Source: Pleurodeles waltl
Lineage: Eukaryota; Chordata; Amphibia; Caudata; Salamandridae
Direction: 5' to 3'
DNA length: 64,000 nt
Assembly (NCBI RefSeq): GCF_031143425.1
Contig: NC_090440.1
Span: 1,269,373,123-1,269,437,122, forward strand
The notes under the pieces were generated by a model. That model made no database searches, had not been told where the DNA came from, and was given only the letters and a program-made list of their open reading frames with translations. Positions 53,141 to 64,000 of this stretch are shown piece by piece. Numbering within the stretch: position 1 is the first letter of the stretch; each line of letters starts with the position of its first letter. The position numbers and the translations under genes are program-made.

Positions 53141-55419
53141 TGTTAGAATGGGGTCTCTGGTTGGCACTCAGTTTGCACTCTGTCCAAGCAGGAACCCTCA
53201 TTCTACTCAAGGTAAGGGAGGTACACACCTAGCATAACCCATGCTCACCTCTTTGGTAGCTTGGCAGAGGCAGTAAGGTTTATCTCATAGGCAATTCATA
53301 AAGTATTTGTACCAACACAGAGTAACACAGTGAAAACACTGCAAAATGGACCAGTTTAGGAAAACAGCCAAAATTTATCTGAGGAAAACAAGACCAGAAT
53401 GACAAAAATCCAACATACACAAGCAAAGTTATGAAGTTTTAAAGATTAAACTTGAATATAATGCTTAGAAACGCAAATGCTTTAATGTAGAGTTATCATG
53501 GTGTTGTGACGGAGTCATTCCCAACAATCCAACACCAATGGCTCAAGTCATGGAGTCACATAGACTCTCAGGTACAGTACCTTTGATAACGAAGAAACAA
53601 ACTTGTGCAAGGTGTCGGGAAGGAGAGGCGTTGTAAGATCCAGTGCGACGTTGGTTCATTACTATGGAGCAGGTGAGGTGATACGGTGTCAGTGCGAGGC
53701 ATCAGTCCCTGATGATCTGGCAGGGTTGATGAATCTGGTGGGTCAAGATGCATTGGGCGACCTCATGGGGTTGCAGTTATGCCACGAGGCTGCCGGCGCT
53801 GCGGCGGAGTCGGATGTCACTGATGTCGGCGACACACCATTTCGAGACCCACAGAGTTGCTTAACTTCAGCGAGGCTGTGGTGGCGTCGGGCCTGCGGTG
53901 TTGGTCGGTGTCGTCGCACTCCAGCGGGGACCACATCTTTGGGTTGTAGGCAGCGGCGCAGAGTTGTGCAGCGACGCCAGTTTTGGAGTCATCCTGAGTC
54001 GGTGTGCCTAGATCTTCTTGTTTTCTCACCAGTACGAGCAAGAGCCCAGGAACAGGATTGGCACCACTTGGCAAGTCAGGGTCCTCAGCAGGAGTACCTA
54101 GGTTCTGTCAGGTGAAGTATTTGATGTACCAGATGCTTCTTAACAGGATGCAAGCTCAGTCCAAACCCTTGGAGAAACTTCACAAGCAGAATTTCAGAAA
54201 GCAAAGTCCAGTCCTTTCCCCCTTAAGGCAGAAGCATCAGCAGCAGACTAGCAGAGCAAAGCAACAGACAGAGTGGCCGGTCATCCTCAAACATCAAGCT
54301 CTTCTCCTTGGCAGAGGTTACTCTTGATCCAGAAGTAATCTGAAAATCTGGGATTTTGGGTCCACTACTTATACCCAGTTCTGCCTTTGAAGTAGGCAAA
54401 TTTCAAAGTAAAGTCTCTGTTGTTCACAAGATCCTGCCTTGCCCAGGCCTGGCCCCAAACACACACAAGGGGGATGGAGACTGCACTGTGTGAGGACAGG
54501 CACGGCCCTTTCAGGTATAAGTGTCAGCTCCTCCCTCCCCACTCGAAGATCAGGATATGCAAGCTACACCCCAGCTCCCTTTGTGTCACTGTCTAGAGGT
54601 AATTCGCAAACAGCCAAACTGTCAGTCTGGCCCAGACATGGATTCTACAGGCAGGCAGAGGCACAGAATTGATAAGCAGGGAAATGCCCACTTTCTATAA
54701 GCAGCATTTTCAAACAGACAATCCAAAAACCAACTCTACTAAAAGTGGCTACCAATTGTGAGTCCAGAGTCCCCAAACTCCACATCTCTATCTGCTCCCC
54801 ATGGAAAAATGCACTTAAAAGATAGTTAAAGGCAGTCCGCATGTTAACCTATGGGAGGGATAGGCCTTACAATACTGAAAAACAAATTTGGGAGTATTTG
54901 GCAGTGTTGCACTATCAGGACATTTAAAACACATCAATATATTTTTTACATTTTGAAAACACTGCACCCTGCCAATGGGCCTACCTCAAGGGGTACCTTA
55001 CATTTAGTAAAAGGGAAGGTTTGGGCCTGGCAAGGGAGTACACTTGCCAGGTCGAACTGGCAATTTAAAACTGCACACACAGACACTGCTGTGGCTGGTC
55101 TGGGACATGTTTACAGGGATACTCATGAGAGTGGCACAATCACTGCTGCAGGCCCACTTGCAGCATTTGATTTACAGGCCATGGGCACACATAGTGCACT
55201 TTATGAGGGACTTAGTAGTAAATCAAATATGACAATCATGGATAACCAATCACCAATACAATTTAGACAGAGAACACTTGCACTTGAGCATTCGTAAGCA
55301 GTGGGTAAGTGCCTAGAGTATCAAAACCAGACAAAACAAATTGCAGCATAGGGTCCAAAAACAGGAGGTAAGAAGCAAAAAGTACAGGGAAACCACACCA
55401 AGAGCTGCCAGGTCCAACA
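53141..55419. mobile_element. Solo LTR, about 2.3 kb
   Basis: Begins TGTTAGAATGGGGTC and ends GCCAGGTCCAACA, the TG...CA form with TGTT/AACA inverted ends. Flanks are CAGAT (53136-53140) and CTGAT (55420-55424), a 5-bp target duplication with one change. There is no gag-pol inside and no long reliable frame. Either a solo LTR left by recombination or a non-autonomous element. It lies in the DIRS downstream region. Confidence 0.65.
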
Positions 55420-55507
55420 CTGATTGATTGTCATATTAACATTTATCTACTTAAGATTTCTATGTATATCAATATACACAGTATGTATATATATATGTTT
55501 ATTTTAA

Positions 55508-55860
55508 AGGGACGTCATAGTTGGCGACACATTTTAAACGTACGAAGCCAAAGAAATTCACTTACTATAATTATAGTTATCTCAAGTAACTACAACTGCC
55601 CTAAAGTAGTTATAACTCACGCCCCCACCATGCACAGTTTTTCTTCAAAAATGTTACCACAAATATTACATTGATAATACCAGTGATGTCACCAAAGATG
55701 TCATGAGTGCGGTAGATTGTGGAGTAATTAGCAGTGCATGGGAGCAAAGTACAGTTACCTTAGGGCACGAGTTATAGTTACTTGAGATAACTCTAACTGA
55801 AACAGGTGAATTTCTATAGTTTAGTACGTTTAAAATGTAAGCCTAACTATAATGTCCCTG
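55508..55860. mobile_element. Foldback MITE with long inverted arms (353 bp)
   Basis: Left arm AGGGACGTCATAGTTGGC; right arm read inward AGGGACATTATAGTTAGGC. The arms continue as inverted copies for more than 120 bp (ACATTTTAAACGTAC; GAAATTCACTT/CCTG; TAGTTATCTCAAGTAACTA). A short unique loop lies near 55660-55690. Its arms could form one large hairpin. Superfamily not fixed. Confidence 0.75.
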
Positions 55861-56360
55861 TAACCTTTGTTTTTTTCAGTGAATTTCTATGTTTAAAAAA
55901 AAATCTATTTACTAACTAAAACGTTTCTGTAACCTTTGTTTTTTTCAGTAAATTTCCTTGGTTTTTGAAATGTAAAGTAATTTTCATTATGATACTCTAA
56001 TCCAACCACCGCCACTCACAGCCTTCAGCCGTGTGCAGCGGTGGTTGGCCGCTGCATAGGGCTGAGTGGGTGCATGAGGTGATGAGTGGGTCTGTGAGTG
56101 GGTGCGTGAGTGGGTCTGTGAATGGGTCCGTAAGGGTCGGAGTCGGTGTGTGAGTGGGAGAAAGAGATTGAAAAAGAGAAAGTTTAGAGAGAGAGAGAGA
56201 GATAGTTTTTTAGGCTTTGGTGAATGATATACTTAGAATGAGATATTCCTGGACATATTGAAAATAAAAATGTATTTGTCAACTGAAGATTGAGATCACC
56301 TTTTATTATGAACCGTACACATTAAAATTAATAAATTAAAGTAGGGAAATGACTATAAGC
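55861..56360. other. Low-complexity and short repeated sequence
   Basis: Contains two imperfect copies of a GTAACCTTTGTTTTTTTCAGT motif (near 55860 and 55930), a GTGAGTGGGT-type repeat at 56070-56160 and a GA-rich run at 56160-56205. No gene seen. Confidence 0.6.
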
Positions 56361-56428
56361 ACACCTTGATTAGAACCGTCAAATTTTAGTTTGAAGGTCT
56401 GACATCCTAACCATTATGCCACAGGTGA
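56361..56428 (-). other. tRNA-like sequence (pseudogene or SINE head)
   Basis: On the minus strand an A-box-like TGGCATAATGGTTAGGA (56421-56405) is followed at the right distance by a B-box-like GGTTCTAATC (56377-56368). Arms pair poorly and B-box bases are altered, so it is a relic. No SINE body or tail could be delimited. Confidence 0.4.
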
Positions 56429-56654
56429 GTTATCGCTGTAGAGTCTTTTTCTGGAAAGTCATGGCATGGAGAAACCATTGCAATGACTATCTCTCTCTCT
56501 ATCTCTTTCCCATCACATTATGGGATGGAAGAAAGATAGAGAGAGAGTGACAGTACTAAGGGGGGAGTCTTAAGACCCCGCAGTTCTAAGAGGCTCCCCA
56601 TGTACTGTGAGAGCCGGCAAAGCTCCCCCAAGCCAGGCAGGCCCCTTGCACTGT

Positions 56655-56965
56655 TTATAATTACTGTCCAGGGAGGTGGTGGCTCTGGGGCTGTGGGGTC
56701 CATGTGCCCCCCTACATTGAATTACATTTAAGCTCTTTGGAGGTGGTGGTTCCTGGAGCTGTGGGGGGGATTGCCCGGTCCCCCACATTTAAGTTAATAA
56801 TAACCCCAGGGAGGTGGCAGTCCCCAGGGCTGCAGGGGATCGGATAGCCCCCGCTCATATAATATTTGTGGCCCTGAGGAGGTGGAATTCCCTGGGGCTG
56901 CGGGGGAGGGGCAGGTGCTACCCCACATTAAAAGTTAAAAGTTACAATGCCCCTGCAGGGGGTTT
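56655..56965. repeat. About 70-bp tandem repeat, four divergent units
   Basis: Units start with GGGAGGTGG, TGGAGGTGG, GGGAGGTGG and TGAGGAGGTGG near 56669, 56738, 56810 and 56877, each followed by a CTGGGGCTG(T/C)GGGG block and a CCCCC-ACATT stretch. No coding content. Confidence 0.65.
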
Positions 56966-57532
56966 GAGAATGACGAAGCTTCAAGCCTGTAGGTTTTTTG
57001 TTTTTTTTGCTTGATCTGCTAATCAACCGCAAATTGAAGCAAACATTTTAAATGCTTTTTTGCTCTAGGGCTGTTCCTCTAAGACCCCAGCACCAGAGGT
57101 AAGGGGTCAGGATGACTCTACCCTACCCCCTTTGTTTTTTTTGTTGTTTTTTACACATTTTTCTGGGACCTAACGTGGCTGACAACACTTCATTGTTGAA
57201 GAGTTGGCAGCGTGTCAGATTTCAGCACAAAATCAGGAGGGTCCCAGGAGCCTTAGCATCGTATATATACAAATTTGGATTTTCTTTAATTTCTCTAAAA
57301 CTACTGAATAGATTTATACCACATCACAAAAAGGTCTCTTTGTGGAGCTGGCCCTAGATTTCTGCCAAATTTGGTCCAATTCCATCCATTGGTATATATA
57401 TACAGATATTTGTGTGGTTTACTATGAAAGTGTATTGTTTTTACCCACCATCCTCTTAGGATATTTCAATTACCTACAATACTGCTTGCAAGTCTGATTC
57501 AAGCATGTAAATCTATGAGAGGTTCAATAGTG
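56966..57532. other. Repeat-like sequence and DIRS 3' region
   Basis: 57200-57410 resembles a widespread unclassified vertebrate repeat (CTCTAAAACTACTGAATAGA and CTGCCAAATTTGGT), recognised from memory only. From about 57420 the sequence belongs to the DIRS 3' part. No gene. Confidence 0.4.
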
Positions 57533-57895
57533 GATAAGAAAATAAGTTACTTCCCTGTAACTGCAGTTATCCAATATTGCTCCCCTTATGACTAAGGATA
57601 TTATTCTCACTTGTGCTTGAAAATCGGAGGGATTCTGCCTATCTTGGTAGTGTTCTAGGGGGTGCCTGCAGCTGATTGGACATTTTTCAAGTTTGGTCCT
57701 TTTTGAAAAGGACAGGTATAGCCTATTAATATTATGTCTTTGTGCCATTATGGCCTATGAGAGCTTTACATACTTATTTACCATGGTACCGTGGGATTCC
57801 CACTTCGACGATGGGGAATGATTAAAGCATATGAAGCTATGATTGATACCAATAATGGATAATTGCAGTTACAGATAGGTAACTTATTTTCTTCT
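57533..57895 (-). repeat. DIRS right inverted terminal repeat with internal complementary region
   Basis: 57613-57830 is the inverse of the left terminal repeat. The sequence at 57533-57573 (GATAAGAAAATAAGTTAC, then CTGTAACTGCAGTTAT) recurs inverted at the outer end 57858-57895. That complementary copy of the element end is the hallmark used by DIRS elements to close a circle during replication. Confidence 0.7.
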
Positions 57896-58310
57896 TTGAT
57901 AAACTATAACTATAGCCAACATCATTCAGTGTACAACTAGCCATGCACATGGGCAGCAAAGATTGTATAATGTACATGCTGGTAAAAATGTTTAACATCT
58001 TTTGTTGTTATATTGAATAAACAACTTTAGTCGGGTGGGGCTGGCGGTATAGAAGAAGGGGGTTTAGCACGAAAAAAAAGACTTTATGCAGGTTAGAGTG
58101 AAAAAAAAAAAATGACTCTAACCAGATTAGCGTCATTTTATGGTGCTAAACCTACCATGCCACATGATTACTGCCTTAGAAAAGGCAGGAGTCATGCCCA
58201 CCACTCCAATGGCCAGGACAGGGGAAAGGGTCTCCTGGGCATGGCCATTGCACACTGTGCCATGTATGGGGACCCATTACAGGGCCCCCTATGGCACTTT
58301 AAAAAGTAAA

Positions 58311-59348
58311 GGCCAATATTTATACTTGTTTTGCGCTGCATTTGCGTCATTTTTTTACGCAAAAGCCGCACAAACTTGCAAAATACAATTGGGGCATATT
58401 TATACTCTGTTTGCGCCGAATGTGCATCAACAATTTAGATGCACATTCAGCGCAAACCTTTCCCCATATTTTTAGTTCGATGCCCGACCCCGTGGAGGTC
58501 AAAAATCCTCCATGTGCATCATTTTTTGGATGTGTGAAACCGCCTTGCGTTAATGACATGCAAGGTAGGCGTTCCCGTCCAAAAATGACTTTAAGGCCTG
58601 TGCGCCTTATTTATACTCCTGTGCTATTTTGACGCACAGGAGGGAGCGTGCCTGATGTACGCCGTTTTTTAACGCCTGGGTGAGGGCAGGCGTTAAGGGG
58701 CCTGTGGGCTCACTTCCATGGTCTCTGACCATGGAAGCAGCCCAGAGGTGCCCTTCTCTGCCCTCAGGGACACCCCTCTCACCCACCCCTGGAGGACACC
58801 TATGGATGGGGGACCCATCCCAGGTTGGTACAGGTAAGTTGGGGTAAGTTGGGGTAAGTATCATTTTTTATTTTTTGAAAGTGGCATAGTGGGGCCTAAT
58901 TTGCCCCCCTACATGCCACTGTGCCCAATGACCGTGCCCAGGGGACAGAGGTCCCCCTGTGCATGGCCATTGTGCAAGGGGGCTTTGCTAAGACAGGAGT
59001 CATTTCAATGGGGGTTGTGCATCATAAAATGGCTCAAGTCCGGTTTGAGCCATGATTTTTTACTCAACCTGACTTGCACAACCCCCATTTTCCTCTATGC
59101 CAGCACTGCCTGGTTTGAGTCATTTTAATTTACTCTGACCAGTCCGCAGCACCGGCTAAAGTCAATCCTTAAATAAGGCACCTGCCTGGTCGTAGGAATG
59201 GCGTTAGCCAGCAGTAAAAATATTTACGCAAACCAGCTGGTTTGCGTCAAAAAGTATAAATATGGGCCAATTGTATTTTGTAAGTTTGCGCCGTTTTTAC
59301 ATCAAAAAATGGCGCAAATGCGGCACAAAACAACTATAAATATGGGTC
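58311..59348. mobile_element. Small palindromic MITE, split at its centre
   Basis: The left arm (58311-58390) and right arm (59269-59348) are inverted copies: GGCCAATATTTATACTTGTT against the inverse of AACTATAAATATGGGTC, meeting at TACAATT and AATTGTA. Without the inner element it would be a perfect-centred foldback of about 160 bp. Confidence 0.75.
58391..59268. mobile_element. Inner Harbinger-like MITE (about 878 bp)
   Basis: Left end GGGGCATATTTATACTCTGT; right end read inward GGCCCATATTTATACTTTTT. It sits in the centre of the palindrome with AATT on both sides. Same family as 35253-36175 and 62794-63702. Confidence 0.75.
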
Positions 59349-59824
59349 AAAATGTAATACTTGCCTGTACTTATCTGTACTTACCTGGGATGGGGCCCAT
59401 CATCCTCTGCAGTTCCTCTGTTGTGGCTGGGGGTGCCCCTGGGACCTGGGGACGACACCTGTTGGCTTATTCCATGGTGTTCCACTATGGAAATAGACCC
59501 ACAGGTCCCCTAATGCCTGCCGTGACCCAGGAGTTAAAAAACGAGGCAAAGCAAGCTTTGCACCATTTTTTGACCCCTCCTGTGCAACATTTTTGCACAG
59601 GAGTATAAATATGCCATTAAGGCCATACAGTCATTTTTTGCACAGGAAGGCCTACCTTGCATCTCATTAAGGTAGGTTTCCACTTCTAAAAAATGACTTT
59701 AACTCCATAAATTTGGTGCTAGATTGGTCTAGCACCAAAGTATAAATATGGAGTTAGTTTTGCACCGAATTAGAGTAAAACAAAATGACGCTAATTCGGT
59801 GCAAACAGAGTATAAATATGCCCC

Positions 59825-62790
59825 TAGGTCCTACTGTGTTGGGCATGGCTGCAGTATTATGTGGCAGCTTAGTCTGGTGCATTCTGAAGCAAACACTTTA
59901 AGAAAATTTGCCATTTAAATTATGAAATCAAATGACTTTAATTTCACATTTGGAAAAATCTTTATCTTGCTCTGAATGTGTTTAATCTGGAGAAAGACGT
60001 ATATATGAACATGGGTGGGGCTGAGTTAATGTTAATTCTTAAGACTTCTTGCCCAACCCCCAGTATGAAAATGGATAGAGATATTTGTGATAGTGAGAAT
60101 ACTTTTTCTTGAATTAGCTCCTCCTATAAGGACGTAACTTCACAATCATATCTAAAGTGGAATTTAGATCATGGGATTCGAAGAGTATGTTTTTAATGAG
60201 GTTATTTCTGCTCCCTCAAAGAGTTCTAATGAGTTCGTGAAAGATAGAAAGACTGTATATGTCAGCTAAGCAAACAGGGTGTTCAAGATCTAGATCGCGT
60301 CCTATTTCTATCCCCAATAACGCATGTTGCACGAGGTTTTTATTTGCATTTTTTTCTTCGTGAATTTGATATTGTCCCGCTTTGTTGTATGTTCATTTAA
60401 AATCTCCCCTCAAAATGAAATGCAATGTTTTAAAGTGCCTACATTTTTTAGACGTTTTTTTCAATGTATTTAGACCTGTGCACTTAAGTATTCGATAATT
60501 TAAAGGTCTGATGAAACTTCTATTTTCCTCTAGGTGGACTTGATATGGTTGTGTCTGATGTTGCACACCCTTTTTTCTTACTTATTTTGTTAGATATAGA
60601 GAAAAAATAAGAAACCAATAAAAATATGTGAGAGAGTGGAAGGGGTAACTTGTATTTTGAGATAGGTATGACTATACAGAATCCCTGGCATAGCTTGACA
60701 AAGAGGAAGGAATAAAGCAAAAATCAGACATTTATTTTTTATCGTTATAGATTTCATTTCTACATTAAACGTGTCCTTACCTGCACTGATCCACCGGACA
60801 TTTTGATTGTTTTTAGCACATAACTACACACCCATTACACATCTCTACACACAAACACACTCAAGGGTCATGACAAACGCTCCAGTCAGAAATGTTGCAT
60901 GCATGCGTGGTGGCAGTACGTTCATGGGAGTGCCTCATTTCATGGGTGCCACTCTCTTTTCTAAAATCAACACTCTCCTAAAAAGCAACACACCTTCTCA
61001 AACTTCCTTTAGTTCACCATATTTGCAGGCTCTTTACCTATACTCTCATATATTAAAGATTTTCCATCTTAGGCAAGAAATGCAAAAAGAAGGATACGGT
61101 TGCGATGGAGGGGTGGCGGAAAGCAGTCCTGTATGACTTGATGGTCCTAGTAGTGACACTGCATAATGACGATAATAGTTCAAAGTGAATGTGATTCTCG
61201 TTTCTGCCCCATTAACGTCCTGGGGACAAATGCCTACATCACTTGGTTTGTTCCAGGCTATCTGAACTACACTCTCGTGCTCCACAAGGACAACAATGAG
61301 GAAGATGGCAGCTATCTGCCTACGTCTGTTAGTTAATCCATTGCGTAAATGAGCTTACAACAGAGATGTATGTACAACTGGGAGATCTAAAGTTTGAACT
61401 TTGGGGCATTCTCTCAATATGAATACTGCCTTCCTGTCTTTAAAGTCCGCAACTATTTGTCAATTAATTTATTCATGCAGTCCGTTTGTTTGAGGGGATC
61501 ACTAGAAGGAGAGAATTATTCCCTTTTATGTTTTACCCCATTTTGGTAATCCCACACCGCCACTTGCCTCTTCACGACTCTTACCAGCAGCTGCTGCAAG
61601 GTGATGTATTAGGGAAGACTGCCCTAGCAGCAACCGATTTGTTTTGCCTGTTACCTTGAGAGTTATTAGGGAAGGGTTATTTTCTGAACAAGAATTTAAT
61701 GATAATGTATTATTTTTCTAATGATAGCACATATTTTTCATGCGTACCAGAGCATGTGTCCTGATGTGGCATATTAATTTTGAGCTGCCGCTTCTGCACT
61801 GTCTGAGCTGACATGGTCTCCATTATACATCATTCAAGAGGAGATAGTAAATGACAAATTGAGTTTGTCTTATTTACCTCATTGGTCACGGTAAATATCT
61901 CTGTACATCAAATGTACTACACACTCATACACTGCAAACCTATCGGATGCAAGCGAGCTACACCTGAGGGAACTCGTGATAGGCTATGATTGAAGGAAGA
62001 TGGGGCACAATAGCTTATTTTAGACTTTATTAGCAGCCATTAATCATTTTCGACAAATCCACTATCTCACTTTAACACACCGACTGTTAGTAAACATCTC
62101 AGAAGCTCGCTGGTCTGATGCACACACATGATTAAGGCTACCACCCCAAATGACACACACAAGTGATACAAATCTTCAGTTCTATAATGGCAGGAAATTT
62201 CTTGCAAGTAACGTTAAGGTAACCCATTGCCCGAGAGTGAAGCTGATTGCTTATGTGCAGCTTTGAAAAGATATATGCCTATGTAATGCAGTTCCAAGTG
62301 CTTAGTTTTCATTAGACTGGTACTGCTTTATGTTTTTGTTTGCTTTTCAGAACATAGTGCTATTCAAAATCGAAACGGACTGTTTTTTACAAACTAAAAA
62401 CGATCCTATAGCTTCACTAGCAGAGAAGTCAAGGTGAGCGCCGTATTTATATTTTATCATAATTAGTAGTAAAGTCGAGGTAAATGTTTTATTCATTCAC
62501 CTATTTATGTAACAAGATCAACGCTTTATTCAGAAATGGAGGTTCATATCGTGACAGTCAAAGTAAATAAGAAACATAAACAACACTTTGTTATAGAACA
62601 AAGGAGCTGTGTCAAGCACAGAAAGCACATTAGAGGTTTTGATAAAGAACACATTTACAATTTGAATACAGAAGATGACTTAGGTCTTCATTTCGTGCTT
62701 GGCAAAGTGGAATCAATGCTCTAACTTGGTGGTGCTCCTGCCTGATCGAATTTGCATTTTGTTTCGCTCCATTTAGAGTCTAGGAAGCAG
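59825..62790. other. Unassigned sequence, about 3 kb
   Basis: AT-rich sequence without repeats I recognise and without convincing coding sequence. Short frames at 60807-61136 and 62536-62724 (62 codons, Lys/His-rich) show no family features or splice sites that decide. It may be the only unique host DNA in the window. Confidence 0.5.
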
Positions 62791-62793
62791 TAA

Positions 62794-63702
62794 GGGCCGT
62801 ATTTATACTTTTTGGCGCACAACTGCGCCAACGCAGTTTTGCGTCAAAAAATTTAACGCCGGCTAACGCCATTCCAAAGCGCCATGTGGGCGCCTTATTT
62901 ATGGAATGACGTTAGCTGGCGGAGCTGACTGGTGTGCGTCAAAAAAAATGACCCACACCAGGCAGCGCCGGCGTAGGGGAAAATGGAGCTTGGGCGTCAA
63001 AGAATGGGGCAAGTCGGTCTGAGGCAAAAAATCTGCCTCAACCCGATTTGTGCCATTTTTTTTTACTCCCACCCTCCATTGACATGACTCCTGTCTTAGC
63101 AAAGACAGGAGTCATGCCCCCTTGCCCAATGGCCATGCCCAGGGGACTTCTGTCCCCTGGGCATGGTCATTGGGCATAGTGGCATGTAGGGGGCACAAAT
63201 CAGGCCCCCCATGCCACAAAAAAAAAAAAAAAAAATACTTACCTGAACTTACCTTAAGTTCCCTGGGATGGGTCCCTCCATCCTTGGGCGTCCTCCTGGT
63301 GTGGGCAAGGGTGGCAGGGGGTGTCCCTGGGGGCATGGGAGGGCACCTCTGGGCTCCTTCCGTGCCCACAGGTCCCTTAACGCCTGCCCTGACCAGGCGC
63401 TAAAAAATGACGCTAAAGCGGCTGGATGTCATTTTTTTTGACCCGCCCACTCCCGGGCGTCATTTTTGCCCGGGAGTATAAATACGGCGCACATGCCTCG
63501 GAGTCATTTTTTAGACGGGAACGCCTACCTTGCATATCATTAACGCAAGGAAGGTGTCCACGCAAAAAAATGACGCAAACTACAAAATCTTTGGCGCTAG
63601 ACGGGTCTAACGCCAAAGTATAAATATGGAGTTAGTTTTGCGTCGGATTTGTGTAAAAAAAAACGACGCACATCCGGCGCAAACAGAGTATAAATATGCC
63701 CC
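62794..63702. mobile_element. Harbinger-like MITE, complete (909 bp)
   Basis: Left end GGGCCGTATTTATACTTTTT; right end read inward GGGGCATATTTATACTCTGT. The target duplication is TAA (62791-62793 and 63703-63705), the classic TWA site of Harbinger elements. The inside is collinear with 35253-36175, including the ACAGGAGTCATGCCCCC block and an A-run near 63220. Non-coding. Confidence 0.85.
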
Positions 63703-63840
63703 TAAGTTTACATCTCCAGAACGTCCATTGCCAATGTGACCCTCTGACCTTATGGCGTGTTTACCAAAGGGTCATTAAGAAACAATGAAGGGTTGCCCCC
63801 TCTCCCCACACACTCGGAGGTTAAGAAGGCAATACTGAGG

Positions 63841-64000
63841 CCTATATTTATACTATTTATACTCTGGGTGGTATTTGTGTCATTTATTTTGGCGCAAAAT
63901 CGGCGCAAACTTAACTCCATATTTATACTTTGTCGCTAGACCCGTCTAGCGCCAAAGTTATGGAGTGTGCGCCATTTTTTTGTACGTGAAAACCTACCTT
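63841..64000. mobile_element. Harbinger-like MITE, cut by the window end
   Basis: GGCCTATATTTATAC near 63840 starts another copy of the family, with CTCCATATTTATACTTTG, TCTAGCGCCAAAGT and AAACCTACCTT matching inner parts of the other copies. It seems to be internally rearranged; the rest lies outside. Confidence 0.65.

Larger units (their letters stand above)
46686..57895 (+). mobile_element. DIRS-type tyrosine-recombinase retrotransposon with nested insertions
   Basis: Its left terminal repeat (46686-46905) matches the inverse of 57613-57830: ATGCTTGAATCATTCGCCAT-like start, TACCATGGTAAA, CATAATGGCAC, AAAAAGG, and CAGGCACCC(T/C)CTAGAA. Inside, in order, are a gag-like gene, RT, RNase H and a tyrosine recombinase. 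DIRS elements integrate through a circular intermediate and make no target duplication. The YR gene is split by a MITE, and a solo LTR and other repeats lie between YR and the right repeat. Confidence 0.8.
58030..59824. mobile_element. Outer Harbinger-like MITE (left end degraded)
   Basis: Its right end is GTATAAATATGCCCC at 59810-59824. Internal blocks match the MITE at 35253 (AGGCAGGAGTCATGCCC, CCTGGGCATGGCCATT, CTTACCTGGGATGGG). It is interrupted at 58311-59348 by the foldback MITE. A clear left terminus is not visible; matching sequence begins about 58060. Confidence 0.65.

Noticed and set aside
56361..56428. Functional tRNA gene on the minus strand
   Set aside because: A- and B-box-like sequences are present, but the stems do not pair well and the B box is altered; reported only as a tRNA-like relic.
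60807..61285. Open frames on both strands (109 and 79 codons) in the repeat-poor region
   Set aside because: No recognisable domain and overlapping antisense frames of similar quality; lengths are compatible with chance.
62536..62724. 62-codon Lys/His-rich open frame
   Set aside because: Too short and without family features, splice signals or conservation evidence to call a gene.

Overview
The window looks like intergenic DNA from a very large vertebrate genome. The mix of PIF/Harbinger elements with their short relatives, DIRS elements, an ERV-L-like provirus, L2/CR1-like and Ingi/I-like LINEs and long solo LTRs suggests a salamander. The Harbinger-rich composition would suit a newt such as Pleurodeles; that assignment is inference. 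I see no ordinary host gene, rRNA gene, CRISPR array or bacterial operon. Nearly every base from 1 to about 59.8 kb and from 62.8 kb to the end can be given to transposable elements nested inside one another.

Layout. (i) 1-9727 is a near-identical copy of 22442-32437, most simply the end of the first unit of a tandem duplication of about 22.7 kb. (ii) 9728-44052 is one decayed ERV-L-like provirus: U5 remnant, possible PBS, gag, protease, RT/RNase H, integrase, dUTPase, start of env, then the env transmembrane part and 3' LTR. (iii) Its env is split by a Harbinger complex (15448-42283) with two Myb/SANT-like genes and a DDE transposase. (iv) That transposase is split by an L2-like LINE (18851-23094). 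(v) The Harbinger is also split by LINE-A (minus, 26085-39330, 13-bp target duplication). (vi) LINE-A is split by LINE-B (plus, 28699-34576, 12-bp target duplication) and by a Harbinger-like MITE (35253-36175, 3-bp target duplication).

From 44.1 to 46.7 kb lies a worn LINE (LINE-C). From 46.7 to 57.9 kb lies a DIRS element with inverted terminal repeats, gag, RT, RNase H and a tyrosine recombinase gene. It carries a MITE, a 2.3-kb solo LTR, a foldback MITE and short tandem repeats. From 58.0 to 59.8 kb there are three nested MITEs, and from 59.8 to 62.8 kb is sequence in which I recognise nothing. The window ends with one complete and one cut MITE.

Most interesting points. Two different LINE families (A and B) have ORF1 and ORF2 in the same frame, separated by one UGA in the context GAT-TGA-CA. 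LINE-B has no in-frame ATG between that stop and the first endonuclease motif, which suggests readthrough. All three LINE families whose 5' ends are visible start with tandem promoter-like monomers (about 349, 97 and 74 bp). LINE-B has 5 monomers in one duplicate and 7 in the other. Coordinates of decayed elements are approximate except where target duplications or splice sites are given.
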